Notes: generated from the letters alone by a model not told the origin. 64,000 nucleotides of DNA from Bacillaceae bacterium (GCA_017656265.1 JACDOD010000011.1:47004-111003), one strand, 5' to 3'. Counted from the first letter of the stretch, positions 43,121 through 52,969 are shown. Program-made: numbers and translations.

Positions 43121-43594
43121 ATGAAGGAGCAGGAGTACAGAAAAAAGAAAAATGATCCATCATTGAAACTTTTTGTTGTTCTTGCCAAGGCCTATCGGGC
43201 TGTAACGGACTTATCCAATGCTGATATAGTCAGATACGGGTTAAACCCAACAGAATTTGCAGTGCTGGAGCTGCTGTACCATCAGGGGGATCAGCCGCTG
43301 CAAAAGATTGGTGAACGAATTCTTCTGGCAAGCGGCAGCATCACATATGTCGTGGATAAACTGGAAAAGAAAGGATATCTTGAACGTAAGCCCTGTCCCA
43401 ATGACCGGCGTGTGATTTATGGTGCCATCACGGAAAAGGGAACAGAGCTGTTAAATGAAATTTTTCCTGAACATTGGGCGAAAATCGAACAAATCATGTC
43501 CGGGCTGACTGATGAAGAAAAAGAACAGGCAATTGATTTGCTGAAAAAACTGGGAATTCATGCAAGAAACTTTGATGAAAATCAAAAAAATTGA
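43121..43594 (+). CDS. MarR-family transcriptional regulator
   Basis: A 157-residue winged-helix dimer: PTEFAVLELLYHQGDQPLQKIGERILLASGSITYVVDKLEKKGYLERKPCPNDRRV (in parts) is the MarR core, close to the OhrR/YkvE-like branch. The only cysteine visible is in KPCPNDRR, not the redox Cys of OhrR. It stands alone with a strong promoter and a shared terminator. Confidence 0.85.
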   Translation: MKEQEYRKKKNDPSLKLFVVLAKAYRAVTDLSNADIVRYGLNPTEFAVLELLYHQGDQPLQKIGERILLASGSITYVVDKLEKKGYLERKPCPNDRRVIYGAITEKGTELLNEIFPEHWAKIEQIMSGLTDEEKEQAIDLLKKLGIHARNFDENQKN

Positions 43595-43612
43595 AGATTG
43601 CCTCATCATGGT

Positions 43613-43645
43613 AAGACCCTAACGGATGCGAATATGCTTTTCAGG
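43613..43645. terminator. Terminator between convergent marR and reductase genes
   Basis: AAGACCCT and AGGGTCTT form a stem followed by TTTTC on the plus strand. It overlaps the 3' end of the reductase coding region. Confidence 0.7.
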
Positions 43646-44716
43646 GTCTTTTTCATGTTTTTTATAGTAAGAAACGATGTTTGGCAAAATCGACTGAAAA
43701 TCGGGACATTGAATCTGACTTTCCCGAAGTCTCTTCTGGGCATTGGATGGGTCAAACTGGCATTGATTAGTGAAATAATACAGTGCCTCTTTTTCAACCC
43801 TCAGCCATTTTCGAATGCCAGGGACAATTAAGGAGAGTTTGGCTGTGAACATAGGAATGCTGAAAGTCGGGGACTTCTTTAAATAATGTTCCATAAACAT
43901 TTCATACAATTCCCTTGCTGTGTATGGGTTTGGGTCTGTCAGGTGATAGGTTTCGCTTTCCTTTGTTTCTAAATGACTTAAATAAACAGTTGCTTGAATG
44001 ACATAGTCAATGGGAACGAGATTAACTGTTGCATCGCCTCTCCCGATATAAGGGATGAAAGGCAGAGAGCGCAGCTGCTGAAACATATTTAAAATAAAGT
44101 ACGGCCCGTCAAATTTTAAAGTTTCCCCGGTCCGGGAGTGTCCCACAACAATTCCGGGACGAATCACCGTAACTGGAATCTCCTCTGCTAACGATTGTAC
44201 ATGGCGTTCAGCTTCATACTTGGTTTCCTCGTAGTGATTTTTAAAACCTGCCTCATGCTCAAGCTCATGTTCAAAAACCATTCCCTGTCGCATACCGGCA
44301 ACATAAGCTGTGCTGAAATAAACATACCGTTTTAAGTGCTTGAGTTTGCGCACAAACTCGTTCATATTTTTCGTTCCAGTGACATTGACATTCCATGCCG
44401 GCTGATAAGGAACGGCAAGATCATAAATAGCAGCCAGATGATACACATATTCGACCTCATTCCTTAGCTGTGCAAGCTGTTCTTCATGGATTTGCAGATT
44501 TTCTTTCGTAATATCGCCTGGAATCAGCTTGATTTGCTCATTTGTAACGGGCAGGTTGTCGGTTAAACGGCGAACCGATTCCTCTGCCTTAGACATCATT
44601 GATGGAAGAACTAACGCATAAATTGTACTTACAGGTTTTTTAGCAGAAAAGAGCTCTTTGATCAGATAGGTTGCAATATATCCGGGGAACCCTGTAAACA
44701 AATATGTATGACCCAA
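43619..44716 (-). CDS. Extended SDR / NAD-binding_4 reductase-like protein
   Basis: A 365-residue protein of the fatty acyl-CoA reductase/thioester reductase type (NAD_binding_4). The N-terminal nucleotide loop is LFTGFPGYIATYL, VYHLAAIYDLAVPY follows, and the catalytic triad is plausible in YFSTAYVAG and HYEETKYEAE (Tyr-x-x-x-Lys). AGGAGG suits the TTG at 44716; ATG and GTG further upstream lie within the site. Substrate unknown, possibly an acyl thioester or lipid. Confidence 0.8.
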   Translation of the reverse strand: MGHTYLFTGFPGYIATYLIKELFSAKKPVSTIYALVLPSMMSKAEESVRRLTDNLPVTNEQIKLIPGDITKENLQIHEEQLAQLRNEVEYVYHLAAIYDLAVPYQPAWNVNVTGTKNMNEFVRKLKHLKRYVYFSTAYVAGMRQGMVFEHELEHEAGFKNHYEETKYEAERHVQSLAEEIPVTVIRPGIVVGHSRTGETLKFDGPYFILNMFQQLRSLPFIPYIGRGDATVNLVPIDYVIQATVYLSHLETKESETYHLTDPNPYTARELYEMFMEHYLKKSPTFSIPMFTAKLSLIVPGIRKWLRVEKEALYYFTNQCQFDPSNAQKRLRESQIQCPDFQSILPNIVSYYKKHEKDPEKHIRIR

Positions 44717-44973
44717 ACCCATCACCTCCTGTTTTATACTAATATTTATTCGAGGTCTAAAGGATAATCTCCTGTTTTTGTTTGATCAGGTATGGCACCG
44801 GGTAAACGGAACTCCGGTTGTATTTATAGGTGAAACGGTTATTCAGGGATTTCAGCCAGCCCGTCTTGAGAGAATATTTCAGGATCAATAGGAAGGTAAA
44901 GTAATAGAAAAGCACACATTCCTTCTATATCATCATACATTAAAGTAGGCAGCAATCAGGGGAGGTGTGCTTT

Positions 44974-45438
44974 ATGCCAGGTCTGTGGAATCAATATCCG
45001 GGTTTTCCCTTTCAATCTTTTCCGGGCACTGGACCATTTCAGTCAGGTCCTTCGGGCTGGCCATATTCTGGGATGATGAATCCAGGCTGGAATTGGGGTA
45101 TGCAGGATGTTTCTTCTTTGAATAAGATGCTCTGGGAAATACCCAAGCAGATCGGAAATCTGAATCAGGCGAATTCGACTGCTTTTACGCAGCCGGCTGG
45201 CCCCTATCAATTCTTTCAAAAGCCTCCGCAGCCATTTCCTGCTCAGTTAGGTGGAACTTCACCGCCAGACTTCAATCAGATGATGAAAGGAGCCGTTCCT
45301 CTTCTGGCATCGTTTCAAAATGAAAGTGGTGAAATTGATTTTGATAAGTTATTTTCCACCGTTGGACAAATGGTATCAACCGTTAATCAGCTGACCCCCC
45401 TCTTAAAAGGGTTTAGTTCAATTATGAAGGGGATGTGA
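44974..45438 (+). CDS. YppG-like spore coat-type protein
   Basis: A 154-residue protein with a Pro/Gly/Phe/Gln-rich N-terminal half (PGLWNQYPGFPFQSFPGTGP) and a conserved C-terminal segment GEIDFDKLFSTVGQMVSTVNQLTPLLKGFSSI. This matches the YppG family, which in B. subtilis is a spore coat component. GGGGAGGTG is correctly spaced for the ATG at 44974 rather than the GTG at 44965. Assigned by family resemblance only. Confidence 0.7.
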   Translation: MPGLWNQYPGFPFQSFPGTGPFQSGPSGWPYSGMMNPGWNWGMQDVSSLNKMLWEIPKQIGNLNQANSTAFTQPAGPYQFFQKPPQPFPAQLGGTSPPDFNQMMKGAVPLLASFQNESGEIDFDKLFSTVGQMVSTVNQLTPLLKGFSSIMKGM

Positions 45439-45442
45439 TGAC

Positions 45443-45530
45443 AGAGGCTGGGAAAAAAATGCAAAAGGAAAGGAAATGACATATCCGAACTGGATTCAAT
45501 CATTACATGAATCAGTTCGGATATTTTTAT
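45443..45530 (+). terminator. Terminator hairpin of the CCGAACT family (copy 4)
   Basis: Leader AGAGGCTGGGAAAAAAA (from 45443); ATATCCGAACTG (45481-45492) pairs with CAGTTCGGATAT (45513-45524) and a T-run follows. Its stem differs from the other copies by compensating changes. Confidence 0.9.
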
Positions 45531-45601
45531 TTGATCATCATGCTTTGCTTTCCGCCGGGTTAAGCGGGGTGCTTCAGCTTTTGATAAAGACATGCCATTT
45601 T

Positions 45602-46456
45602 TTAGTCACGGAAAAACGCAATAACAATTCCGCCCTCAGCAGCATAAGTGGCAATTAACGGTCCCATTTCTGCCAGAATCGAATCTTTAAAAGGATATCG
45701 TTCTTTGATCTTCGCCAGGATTGATTCTGCCCGTTCAGGGGCGTTACAGTGAGACAGAGATATGGTCTTATTTTCAAAGTCCTTTGCATATTCTCCGATT
45801 TGTTCAATAAAACGCCGGATTGATTTTTTGTCGCCCCGAACTTTTTCAGAGACCTCTATTGTTCCTTCCTCACTGGCATTCATGAGTAGCTTAATGTTTA
45901 ACGTTTTGGCAATGGCTCCTTTGACCCGGTCGAGTCTTCCGCCTTTCACTAAATTCTCCAGGTTTTTTAAGATAAATAGCGTAGTCGTTTTTTCAATCCT
46001 TTCCTCCATATGATCTACTAACTCACTAAAGGAAAGGCCTTCAGTAATTTTTTCTCCGGCCTCTTTCACTAAAAGAGCGATTCCTGAAGTTGCTGTTTTC
46101 GTGTTTAATACTTCAATCTGCCGGTCAGGGTCCTCTTCCAGCAGCATATTTTTCCCGATTGATGCGTTCTGATAAGTTGCACTTAAACCTTTGGACAGGG
46201 AAAGCATAAGGATCGGCTTGTCTCTGGGGATCTGTTTATATGCTTCGTAAAAAAAATGGGGTCCAGGTGCAGAAGTCTTTGGCAGTTCGTCACTTTCTTT
46301 TAATTTCTTGAAAAACTCCGGCAGGTCCAGGTCAACTCCCGGTTTATACTGTTTGTTGCCAAATTGAATATTGAGCGGGACTGTGATGACCTGATATTTT
46401 TCTTTTAGAGATGCCGGTAAATCGCCGCCTCCATCAATCATAATTTGAATATTCAT
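45602..46456 (-). CDS. DegV family fatty-acid binding protein
   Basis: A 284-residue DegV-fold protein. MNIQIMIDGGGDLPASL, the TSAPGPHFFYEAY motif and SLSKGLSATYQNA are typical lipid-contacting loops. Related FakB proteins present fatty acids to the kinase FakA; a FakB role is inferred. AAGGGTGA fits the ATG at 46456; the in-frame GTG at 46465 lies within that site. Confidence 0.85.
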   Translation of the reverse strand: MNIQIMIDGGGDLPASLKEKYQVITVPLNIQFGNKQYKPGVDLDLPEFFKKLKESDELPKTSAPGPHFFYEAYKQIPRDKPILMLSLSKGLSATYQNASIGKNMLLEEDPDRQIEVLNTKTATSGIALLVKEAGEKITEGLSFSELVDHMEERIEKTTTLFILKNLENLVKGGRLDRVKGAIAKTLNIKLLMNASEEGTIEVSEKVRGDKKSIRRFIEQIGEYAKDFENKTISLSHCNAPERAESILAKIKERYPFKDSILAEMGPLIATYAAEGGIVIAFFRD

Positions 46457-46503
46457 CTTAATCACCCTTCATTTACTCATTTATAGAAAATTATTCTTGC
46501 CAG

Positions 46504-47412
46504 CTAACTTTCTTTCCTTGAAATATAGGTTTTCTTTTTCTTGCTTGTACTAAAAATAAACATCATCAGGCCGAATATGACGATAGATCCGCCAAACAGC
46601 TGGAACCATGTGACCATTTCTCCCAGAATGAAGTAAGCTAAAATAGATGCTCCGACAGGCTCAAACAAAATCCCCATGGTAATGGTTGATGAGCTGACCC
46701 ATTTTAGAGCCCAGTTAAACAGGGTATGCCCAAAAAATGTTGGGATAATTGCCAGTGCAAAAAATACGAGCCAGTGTTCCTCGGAGTATCCGAAGAAAGG
46801 TTTTTGAAGTATTAAGTTATAAATCAGCAGTGTAACGGAGCTCATGCCATAAACGATAAAGGTATAGGTCATTAATGACAGGCGCTTTCTCACATCCTGT
46901 CCCAGTAAAAAATATCCCGTTACCATGACGGCTCCCAGCAGGGCAAGGATGTCACCAAATAAAGCCATTCCGCTGATCTGAAAATCGCCCCAGCTGATGA
47001 GAACACTTCCTGTGAGCGCAATCAGCATACTGAGGACGGCTCCAGCAGAAAAGCGTTCTTGAAAGAAGAAATAGGTTCCTAAAAAGGCAAAGATGGGCTG
47101 CATCGTAACTAAGACGACTGAGCTGGCTACCGAGGTAAAGTTTAATGACTCAAACCAGAGTATAAAATGAAAGGCGAGGAATACACCGGCCAGAATGGTT
47201 AAGAGCCAGTCTTTTTTTGTCACGAGTTTAAATTCGTGCAGGCGTCTCAGCAGGATATACGGGCTCATAATGATGACTGCCAGCAATAAACGATAGTTAG
47301 CAATAATGGACGCGGGTGCCTCATCTGCAAGTTTGACTAATACAGCAGCTGTCGAAACGGATATGACTCCAATCGTAACAGCAATGTACGGGCCAATGAT
47401 TTTTTTCTCCAA
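46504..47412 (-). CDS. EamA/DMT-family transporter
   Basis: A 302-residue membrane protein with ten predicted helices in two homologous EamA halves (ASIIANYRLLLAVIIMSPYILL and FGGSIVIFGLMMFIF near the ends). Such carriers usually export metabolites. The TTG start follows GGGAGGAG. Substrate unknown. Confidence 0.88.
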   Translation of the reverse strand: MEKKIIGPYIAVTIGVISVSTAAVLVKLADEAPASIIANYRLLLAVIIMSPYILLRRLHEFKLVTKKDWLLTILAGVFLAFHFILWFESLNFTSVASSVVLVTMQPIFAFLGTYFFFQERFSAGAVLSMLIALTGSVLISWGDFQISGMALFGDILALLGAVMVTGYFLLGQDVRKRLSLMTYTFIVYGMSSVTLLIYNLILQKPFFGYSEEHWLVFFALAIIPTFFGHTLFNWALKWVSSSTITMGILFEPVGASILAYFILGEMVTWFQLFGGSIVIFGLMMFIFSTSKKKKTYISRKES

Positions 47413-47539
47413 TTTTACTCCTCCCGCACGATCTATTCATCTGACATCAGTGGATTCGGATGATATAGAATCAAGGTTTATATTAGTATCATTTTATCAT
47501 GGTTTGACCGTAAAAAAAGGGGAAAAAATAAACTTCTTG

Positions 47540-48286
47540 TTAACGGGAGAAAATGCCGAGCAATACTAAAATTATCAGGACTCCCCAAAATATAATTTTT
47601 TTCCACGGGATACGTTTTTTCCGCCAGCGGTTTGGATCAAATTGGATCCCATCTTCATGGTGATGATCGTATGGAACAGCCATGGAATAAAACGGCCTTG
47701 TGTTCTGCAAAACCAGAGGAGCAAGCCCAACCCCCGATAATAACCCGAAAATATGGGCAAAGATATTTATATTCGCTCTTAAAAATGTCATAATGAGACC
47801 TAATATGAGGATCACTTTGATAATTTGTGTACTCTGATAATCGAGCAAATGTTTTTTGTAAATCATCATATATAAATAAATACCGAACAAGCCAAAAATG
47901 GCGCCTGAAGCTCCGGCGTGTGTCAGGTAATCAGCCCCGAGAAACCATGTGGCCAAATTTCCGCCAATGCCTGAGAGCACATAAGCGAGGATAAATTTCA
48001 GTTTACCAAGCATGACCTCGAGAGCAGGACCGAACAAAACCAGTGAAAAAGAATTAAACAAGGTATGCATCAGCCCGAAATGAAAAAAGATTGCTGTGAC
48101 TATCCGCCAATATTCACCCTCTTGAATGAGCGCGTTTTGTCCAACTCCCATCACTTTTAATTCAATAAAGAAGCGAAGAGGAATCAGCTCTGTGAACAGC
48201 CAGAGAACCAGGTGGATGGCGACAAGCGTACTGACTACTGGATAAAAACGGAGAAATTGTTTAAAGCTTTCGTTTCGAATAAACAT
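47540..48286 (-). CDS. Rhomboid-family intramembrane serine protease
   Basis: A 248-residue membrane protein. The catalytic serine is in GASGAIFGLFG (about residue 130), the catalytic His in INIFAHIFGLLSG, and the oxyanion His/Asn region in FFHFGLMHTLFNSFSL. Six membrane helices fit. It lies divergent from acpS, which matches B. subtilis ydcA next to acpS (ydcB). Confidence 0.88.
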   Translation of the reverse strand: MFIRNESFKQFLRFYPVVSTLVAIHLVLWLFTELIPLRFFIELKVMGVGQNALIQEGEYWRIVTAIFFHFGLMHTLFNSFSLVLFGPALEVMLGKLKFILAYVLSGIGGNLATWFLGADYLTHAGASGAIFGLFGIYLYMMIYKKHLLDYQSTQIIKVILILGLIMTFLRANINIFAHIFGLLSGVGLAPLVLQNTRPFYSMAVPYDHHHEDGIQFDPNRWRKKRIPWKKIIFWGVLIILVLLGIFSR

Positions 48287-48382
48287 ATCATCACCTATTT
48301 CATATATCGATCGTTATCTACTATTATACATATAGACAAACATGTTTGTTGTTATGCTGTTTCAAAAAGGAAGGGATAATGT

Positions 48383-48757
48383 ATGATTCTGGGTACCGGC
48401 ATCGATCTTTTAGAAATAAAGCGGATTGAACAAATTTTTAAGCGGAATCAGCGGTTTGCGGGGAAAATTTTAAGCGATCGGGAACAGAATTTATTCAGCC
48501 ATCTGGCATCCCAGAGAAGGAAGGTTGAATTTTTGGCTGGACGCTTCGCAGCAAAAGAGGCGTATGCCAAAGCAGCGGGTACAGGCATTGGGAAAAACGT
48601 AGCTTTTCATCATATTGAAATTTTGCCCGACAAAAATGGGAAGCCCGAAATTTATATTGACGGAATAAAGAAAGACGGGGTTTTTCTGTCGATTTCCCAT
48701 AGCGAACAGTTTGTTGTTGCACAGGTAATTATAGAAGCGCAGTCAGATGAAGGCTAG
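48383..48757 (+). CDS. acpS: Holo-[acyl-carrier-protein] synthase
   Basis: A 124-residue enzyme that transfers the phosphopantetheine arm of CoA to acyl carrier protein. Asp8 in GTGIDLLEI and the Glu in AGRFAAKEAYAKA (about residue 58) bind magnesium; SISHSEQFVVA is the C-terminal substrate motif. Length and sequence are typical. Starts the conserved acpS-nnr-ydcC-alr block. Confidence 0.95.
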   Translation: MILGTGIDLLEIKRIEQIFKRNQRFAGKILSDREQNLFSHLASQRRKVEFLAGRFAAKEAYAKAAGTGIGKNVAFHHIEILPDKNGKPEIYIDGIKKDGVFLSISHSEQFVVAQVIIEAQSDEG

Positions 48758-48815
48758 TCTGCATAATTACATCCCTTGTCTCATATATTTTAAGTGCAGG
48801 TAGGAGGGAACGAAC

Positions 48816-50321
48816 TTGCAAATTGTCACTGCCAGAGAAATGTATGAAGTAGACCGATTTACCATGGAGGATGTAGGAATTGAAGGAAAAATATTAATGG
48901 AAAACGCCGGAAGAGCAATGGCGGAGAGGTTGCTTCAGGATGTGTCCAGGAGTGATGATATTCTTATCTTAACGGGTACTGGAAATAATGGGGGAGATGG
49001 GTTTGTGATTGCTCGAACCCTTTTTCTGAAAGGGTACAAGGTTACGGTGCTAAGTCTTGTTCCTGAGGAGAAAATTACCGGTGATGCCCGTTATCATCTG
49101 GAGCTTTTGAAAAAAGTGGGGGTTCCTTTTCACATTTTTCAAGAAGGAGAAACGGATCAATGGTTATCCGGGAAAGATGTTTTAGTTGATGCCATGCTGG
49201 GCATCGGGGTAAAAGGCGATTTGCGATTTCCCTATGCCCAAATGGTGGACAAAGCGAACAAGTGTGAAGAGGCTTTGAGGATTGCCGTAGACATCCCCAC
49301 AGGTGTTCATGGGAATGAAGGAGAAGATCCTGAGTTAGCTTTTATGGCTCATAAAACGTATACGGTTCAGTGCCCAAAAGAATCTGCCTATATCGAGGCA
49401 TGTGCCCGATTTTATGGGGAAGTGGAAGTTGTAGATATTGGTCTGGTAACCAGACCACTTGCTGCCAGACCAGGCAAATGGGTCTGGACCCAGAATGATG
49501 TCATCCGCACCTTCCCAAAACGGAAACCATTTTCCCATAAAGGAAGCCATGGGCGGGGAATCATCATCGGCGGAGCACCGAATATGCCAGGTGCTGTCAT
49601 GATGTCAGCCCGAGCGGCTTTGCGGACGGGGGCCGGACTAGTGACGATTGCTGCATCTCACCATTTAATTTCGACGATTGCTCCATATGTGGCAGAGGCT
49701 ACTTATACAGATTTAAACGTGGAGGGCCTTGATCTGAATCATTTTGATGCAGCAGCTGTTGGAATGGGATTAGGGCGCTCTGATAAGAGTGCATCCCTGT
49801 TTGATGACGTGTTAACCAGGGCCGATCTTCCTCTTCTCATTGATGCAGACGGATTATATCACTTGAAGGACCGGCTGCATGCTCTTAAAAAGCGGACAGC
49901 ACCTACTGTTTTAACCCCGCATTTTGGAGAAGCAGCAAGACTTCTTGGCACATCTGTTCATGAATTGAAAGTAAAGCCGTTTTCGCTGACCCGTGCGTTT
50001 TCCCGAGAATATGGGGTTTACTTCATTTTAAAGGGACCGTTTACCATCGTGACTTCACCAGAGGGTGAGCAATATGTGGTAACAACAGGCAACGAAAGTC
50101 TCGCCAAAGGAGGAAGCGGAGATGTTTTATCCGGGATTATTATGGGCCTTATTCTTCAAAGTAAAAACATCATAGAAGCGTTATGCAATGGGTGCTGGGT
50201 TCATGGAAAGACTGCTGAAATCTTAACCCGGACCAGCCATTCCCGGTATGATCTGCTCGCTTCTGATTTAATTGAGGGATTGCCTCAAACCTTTCGTGAC
50301 ATTTCTCAAAAAATGCAGTGA
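48816..50321 (+). CDS. nnr: Bifunctional NAD(P)H-hydrate repair enzyme
   Basis: A 501-residue fusion that repairs damaged nicotinamide cofactors. Residues 1-215 are the NAD(P)HX epimerase (TGTGNNGGDGFVIAR, DAMLGIGVKGDLR). Residues about 225-495 are the ADP-dependent dehydratase (GRGIIIGGAPNMPGAV, LTPHFGEAARLL, LAKGGSGDVLSGI). The TTG start follows AGGAGGG. Same position as ydcD/yjeF homologues next to acpS. Confidence 0.93.
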   Translation: MQIVTAREMYEVDRFTMEDVGIEGKILMENAGRAMAERLLQDVSRSDDILILTGTGNNGGDGFVIARTLFLKGYKVTVLSLVPEEKITGDARYHLELLKKVGVPFHIFQEGETDQWLSGKDVLVDAMLGIGVKGDLRFPYAQMVDKANKCEEALRIAVDIPTGVHGNEGEDPELAFMAHKTYTVQCPKESAYIEACARFYGEVEVVDIGLVTRPLAARPGKWVWTQNDVIRTFPKRKPFSHKGSHGRGIIIGGAPNMPGAVMMSARAALRTGAGLVTIAASHHLISTIAPYVAEATYTDLNVEGLDLNHFDAAAVGMGLGRSDKSASLFDDVLTRADLPLLIDADGLYHLKDRLHALKKRTAPTVLTPHFGEAARLLGTSVHELKVKPFSLTRAFSREYGVYFILKGPFTIVTSPEGEQYVVTTGNESLAKGGSGDVLSGIIMGLILQSKNIIEALCNGCWVHGKTAEILTRTSHSRYDLLASDLIEGLPQTFRDISQKMQ

Positions 50322-50365
50322 CATCGTTCCCTTGCCCTTTGAAAAGAGGCAAAGGAGTTGTGAGT

Positions 50366-51382
50366 ATGAACAAAAAGTACGTACTCTTTGTGTTAGTTTG
50401 TATGCTGGTTGTGCTGGCTGCCTGTGGAGACAAATCAAAAGAGGACGTCATTGAATCTCTTGAAAAGAAAACCGAAGAGATGAGCGGCTATAAGGCTCAG
50501 GCAAAAATGAACTTGCAGACAGGCGAAAAGGTACAAACCTACAATATTACGATCTGGCATAAGAAGAAGGATATGTATCGGGTACATCTGGAAAACCCAG
50601 ATGATGAAAAAAGCAGTCAGGTCATCCTACGGAACAGTGACGGGGTGTTTGTCTTAACCCCTGCCCTTGGCAAAAGCTTTAAATTCCAGAGTGACTGGCC
50701 TCATAACAGCAGTCAGCCATACTTGTACACGTCATTAATTAACGACTTGCTGAAAGATTCAGAGTCACAGTTTACAGCAACAGACAATTACTATATGTTT
50801 AAAGCAAAGACCAATTATCAGAGCAATAAAAACCTGCCTTATCAGGAGATTTACTTCGATAAAAAGTCTCTCAAGCCTATGATGGTGAAAGTATTTGATA
50901 AAGATTACAATGCATTAGTTGAAGTGAATTTCACCCAGTTTGACTTTAATCCGGAGTTTGCTGAAGATGATTTTGATACAGGAAAAAACTTAACTAGCAG
51001 TCTCATTAGCTTGCCTGCTATGGCTTCAGGCGAAGAAACTCCGTTTACGGTTTATTATCCAATGTATAAACCTGAAGGAACTTCACTGGCTGAACAAAAG
51101 GAAGTGGCTTTTGATGGCGGAGAGCGGGCTATTCTCACCTTTGAGGGAAATAAAAGTTTTACGTTAATTGAAGAAAAATATACCGATCTCCCTACAAGCT
51201 TAGCCGTACCGGTATCAGTGAATGGAGAGCCGGTTGATCTTGGCTTTACAATCGGTGCCTTGACAGACAGCAGTCTGGAATGGACATACAATGGCATGAG
51301 GTTTTATTTAGCCAGTGAAGATCTCACCAGAGAAGAGATGGTTGAAGTGGCAAAATCGGTACAGGGAACAGCGATAAAATAA
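50366..51382 (+). CDS. LolA/RseB-like outer-face lipoprotein (YdcC type)
   Basis: A 338-residue lipoprotein. The signal peptide ends with lipobox LAAC (MNKKYVLFVLVCMLVVLAACGDK), and the rest has the LolA/MucB-RseB beta fold: YKAQAKMNLQTGEKVQTYNITIWHKKKDMYR and a C-terminal DUF4367-like part (FTLIEEKY...). AAAGGAG supports the ATG at 50366. In B. subtilis ydcC sits at the same place and is controlled in sporulation. Ligand and role are not known. Confidence 0.85.
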   Translation: MNKKYVLFVLVCMLVVLAACGDKSKEDVIESLEKKTEEMSGYKAQAKMNLQTGEKVQTYNITIWHKKKDMYRVHLENPDDEKSSQVILRNSDGVFVLTPALGKSFKFQSDWPHNSSQPYLYTSLINDLLKDSESQFTATDNYYMFKAKTNYQSNKNLPYQEIYFDKKSLKPMMVKVFDKDYNALVEVNFTQFDFNPEFAEDDFDTGKNLTSSLISLPAMASGEETPFTVYYPMYKPEGTSLAEQKEVAFDGGERAILTFEGNKSFTLIEEKYTDLPTSLAVPVSVNGEPVDLGFTIGALTDSSLEWTYNGMRFYLASEDLTREEMVEVAKSVQGTAIK

Positions 51383-51403
51383 CATAGGGAAATCGGTTCT
51401 GAA

Positions 51404-51510
51404 GAGGCTGGGACAAAAAAAGTAATGAACGACGGAAAAGGCGGACAATTTTACTGACAAATATCCGAACTAATTCATGTGACGATTGAATATAGTTCGG
51501 ATATTTTATT
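51404..51510 (+). terminator. Terminator hairpin of the CCGAACT family (copy 5, inverted loop)
   Basis: Leader GAGGCTGGGACAAAAAA (51404-51420); ATATCCGAACTA (51461-51472) pairs with TAGTTCGGATAT (51493-51504). The loop ATTCATGTGACGATTGAAT is the reverse complement, with one mismatch, of the loop in copy 3. Confidence 0.9.
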
Positions 51511-51601
51511 AGTGCGAGCAGTTTTATCCCAGCCACTTTTCCTGGCCCGGCCTTGATTATGATCAGTCCAGATGATCCAGTCCATCCCCCCCTCTATCCA
51601 T

Positions 51602-51626
51602 TTGACATCGTAAAGTACAATGTCAA
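51602..51626 (+). promoter_or_regulatory. Inverted repeat upstream of alr
   Basis: TTGACAT (51602-51608) and ATGTCAA (51620-51626) flank TACAAT-like sequence, 40 bp before the alr start. A possible operator; no recognised regulator. Confidence 0.4.
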
Positions 51627-51665
51627 TAATGGAGGAAAGAAAGAATAAGAGAGGAGATGCCACTG

Positions 51666-52787
51666 TTGTCTGACAGGGACTTTTATCGTGATACATGGGC
51701 TGAGATCAAGCTGGATGCCATCAGGACAAATATTCGAAATCTGCGGAACGTTCTGCCAGACGATAAAAAAATTTATGCCGTTGTGAAAGCAAATGCTTAT
51801 GGCCATGGAGATGTACAGGTGGCAAAGACAGCGCTGGAAGAAGGGGCATATGGGCTGGCTGTCGCACTGCTGGATGAAGCCATTAAATTGCGGCACTCAG
51901 GTATTCAGGCTCCTATTCTGGTGATGGGATGGGTTCGCCCTGAAGATGCAGCGGCTGCACAAAAAAACCGGATTGCCCTGACTGTCTTTCAGAGGGAATG
52001 GGTGGAAAAGGCTAAAGAGTATTTGGAAGACGGCCCGTTACTGATTCATATTAAAATAGATTCCGGAATGGGGAGAATCGGGGTCCGTACAGCTGATGAA
52101 CTTATTGAGCTTTTGAAAGCCATACATGATTCCCCTTTACAGATAGACGGACTTTTTACCCATTTTGCGACGGCAGACGAAAAAGATCCATCTTATTTAC
52201 AAAAACAGCAAGACAGGTTTTCAGTTTTACTGGAAACTTTTCACGCCTTGCATCCTGACCCGGTTACGGTTCATACTGGTAATAGTGCTGCTAGCATGAG
52301 ATTTCCTGAAGAGATGTATGATGCAGTCAGATTCGGTATTGGCATGTATGGGCTTTTTCCTTCCAGGGACGTTAAATCGGAAAAAACCATTGAATTAGAG
52401 CAAGCTTTTTCGTTGCATAGCTGCCTGACCCATGTTAAAAAACTTCCAAAAGGCGAAGGGGTCAGCTATGGAGCTACCTATAAGACAGGGGAAGAAGAGT
52501 GGATTGGAACGGTGCCAGTGGGGTATGCTGATGGATGGCTGCGAAAATTACAGAACACCGATGTATTAATAGACGGGAAACGCATGCCGATTGTGGGGCG
52601 TATCTGCATGGATCAATTCATGGTCCGGCTGGATGGACCTTATGATGTAGGAACGAAAGTCACGCTGATTGGCAGGCAGAAAGATCAAGAAATAACGGTG
52701 GATGAAATCGCCGAACGTCTCGAAACCATCAATTATGAAATCCCATGTTTAATTAGTTACCGAGTGCCTAGAATTTATAAAGAGTAA
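51666..52787 (+). CDS. alr: Alanine racemase
   Basis: A 373-residue PLP enzyme making D-alanine for the wall and spores. The PLP lysine is Lys41 in AVVKANAYGHG, and the catalytic Tyr is in GVSYGATYKT (about residue 267); DSGMGRIG and CMDQFMV also match. The TTG start at 51666 gives MSDRDFYRDTWAEI, co-linear with B. subtilis Alr (MSTKPFYRDTWAEI), and has GAGGAG 9 bp upstream; ATG 51657 touches that site. Followed by ndoAI-ndoA as in B. subtilis. Confidence 0.94.
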   Translation: MSDRDFYRDTWAEIKLDAIRTNIRNLRNVLPDDKKIYAVVKANAYGHGDVQVAKTALEEGAYGLAVALLDEAIKLRHSGIQAPILVMGWVRPEDAAAAQKNRIALTVFQREWVEKAKEYLEDGPLLIHIKIDSGMGRIGVRTADELIELLKAIHDSPLQIDGLFTHFATADEKDPSYLQKQQDRFSVLLETFHALHPDPVTVHTGNSAASMRFPEEMYDAVRFGIGMYGLFPSRDVKSEKTIELEQAFSLHSCLTHVKKLPKGEGVSYGATYKTGEEEWIGTVPVGYADGWLRKLQNTDVLIDGKRMPIVGRICMDQFMVRLDGPYDVGTKVTLIGRQKDQEITVDEIAERLETINYEIPCLISYRVPRIYKE

Positions 52788-52969
52788 GCCTTGACTTGTA
52801 CAGATGTAAAACCAAAATATATTTACTTCATAATAAAATTTTTTACAGGTCAGGATATTTATGGCCCATTCATTGGGATAATTGATACTTTTTTTGTAAA
52901 AAATGAAAATAAATATCTTTCCAGTGAAAAATGTGCCCAAATGCCCTTTTAAATCAGGGGTGTGCGTGG

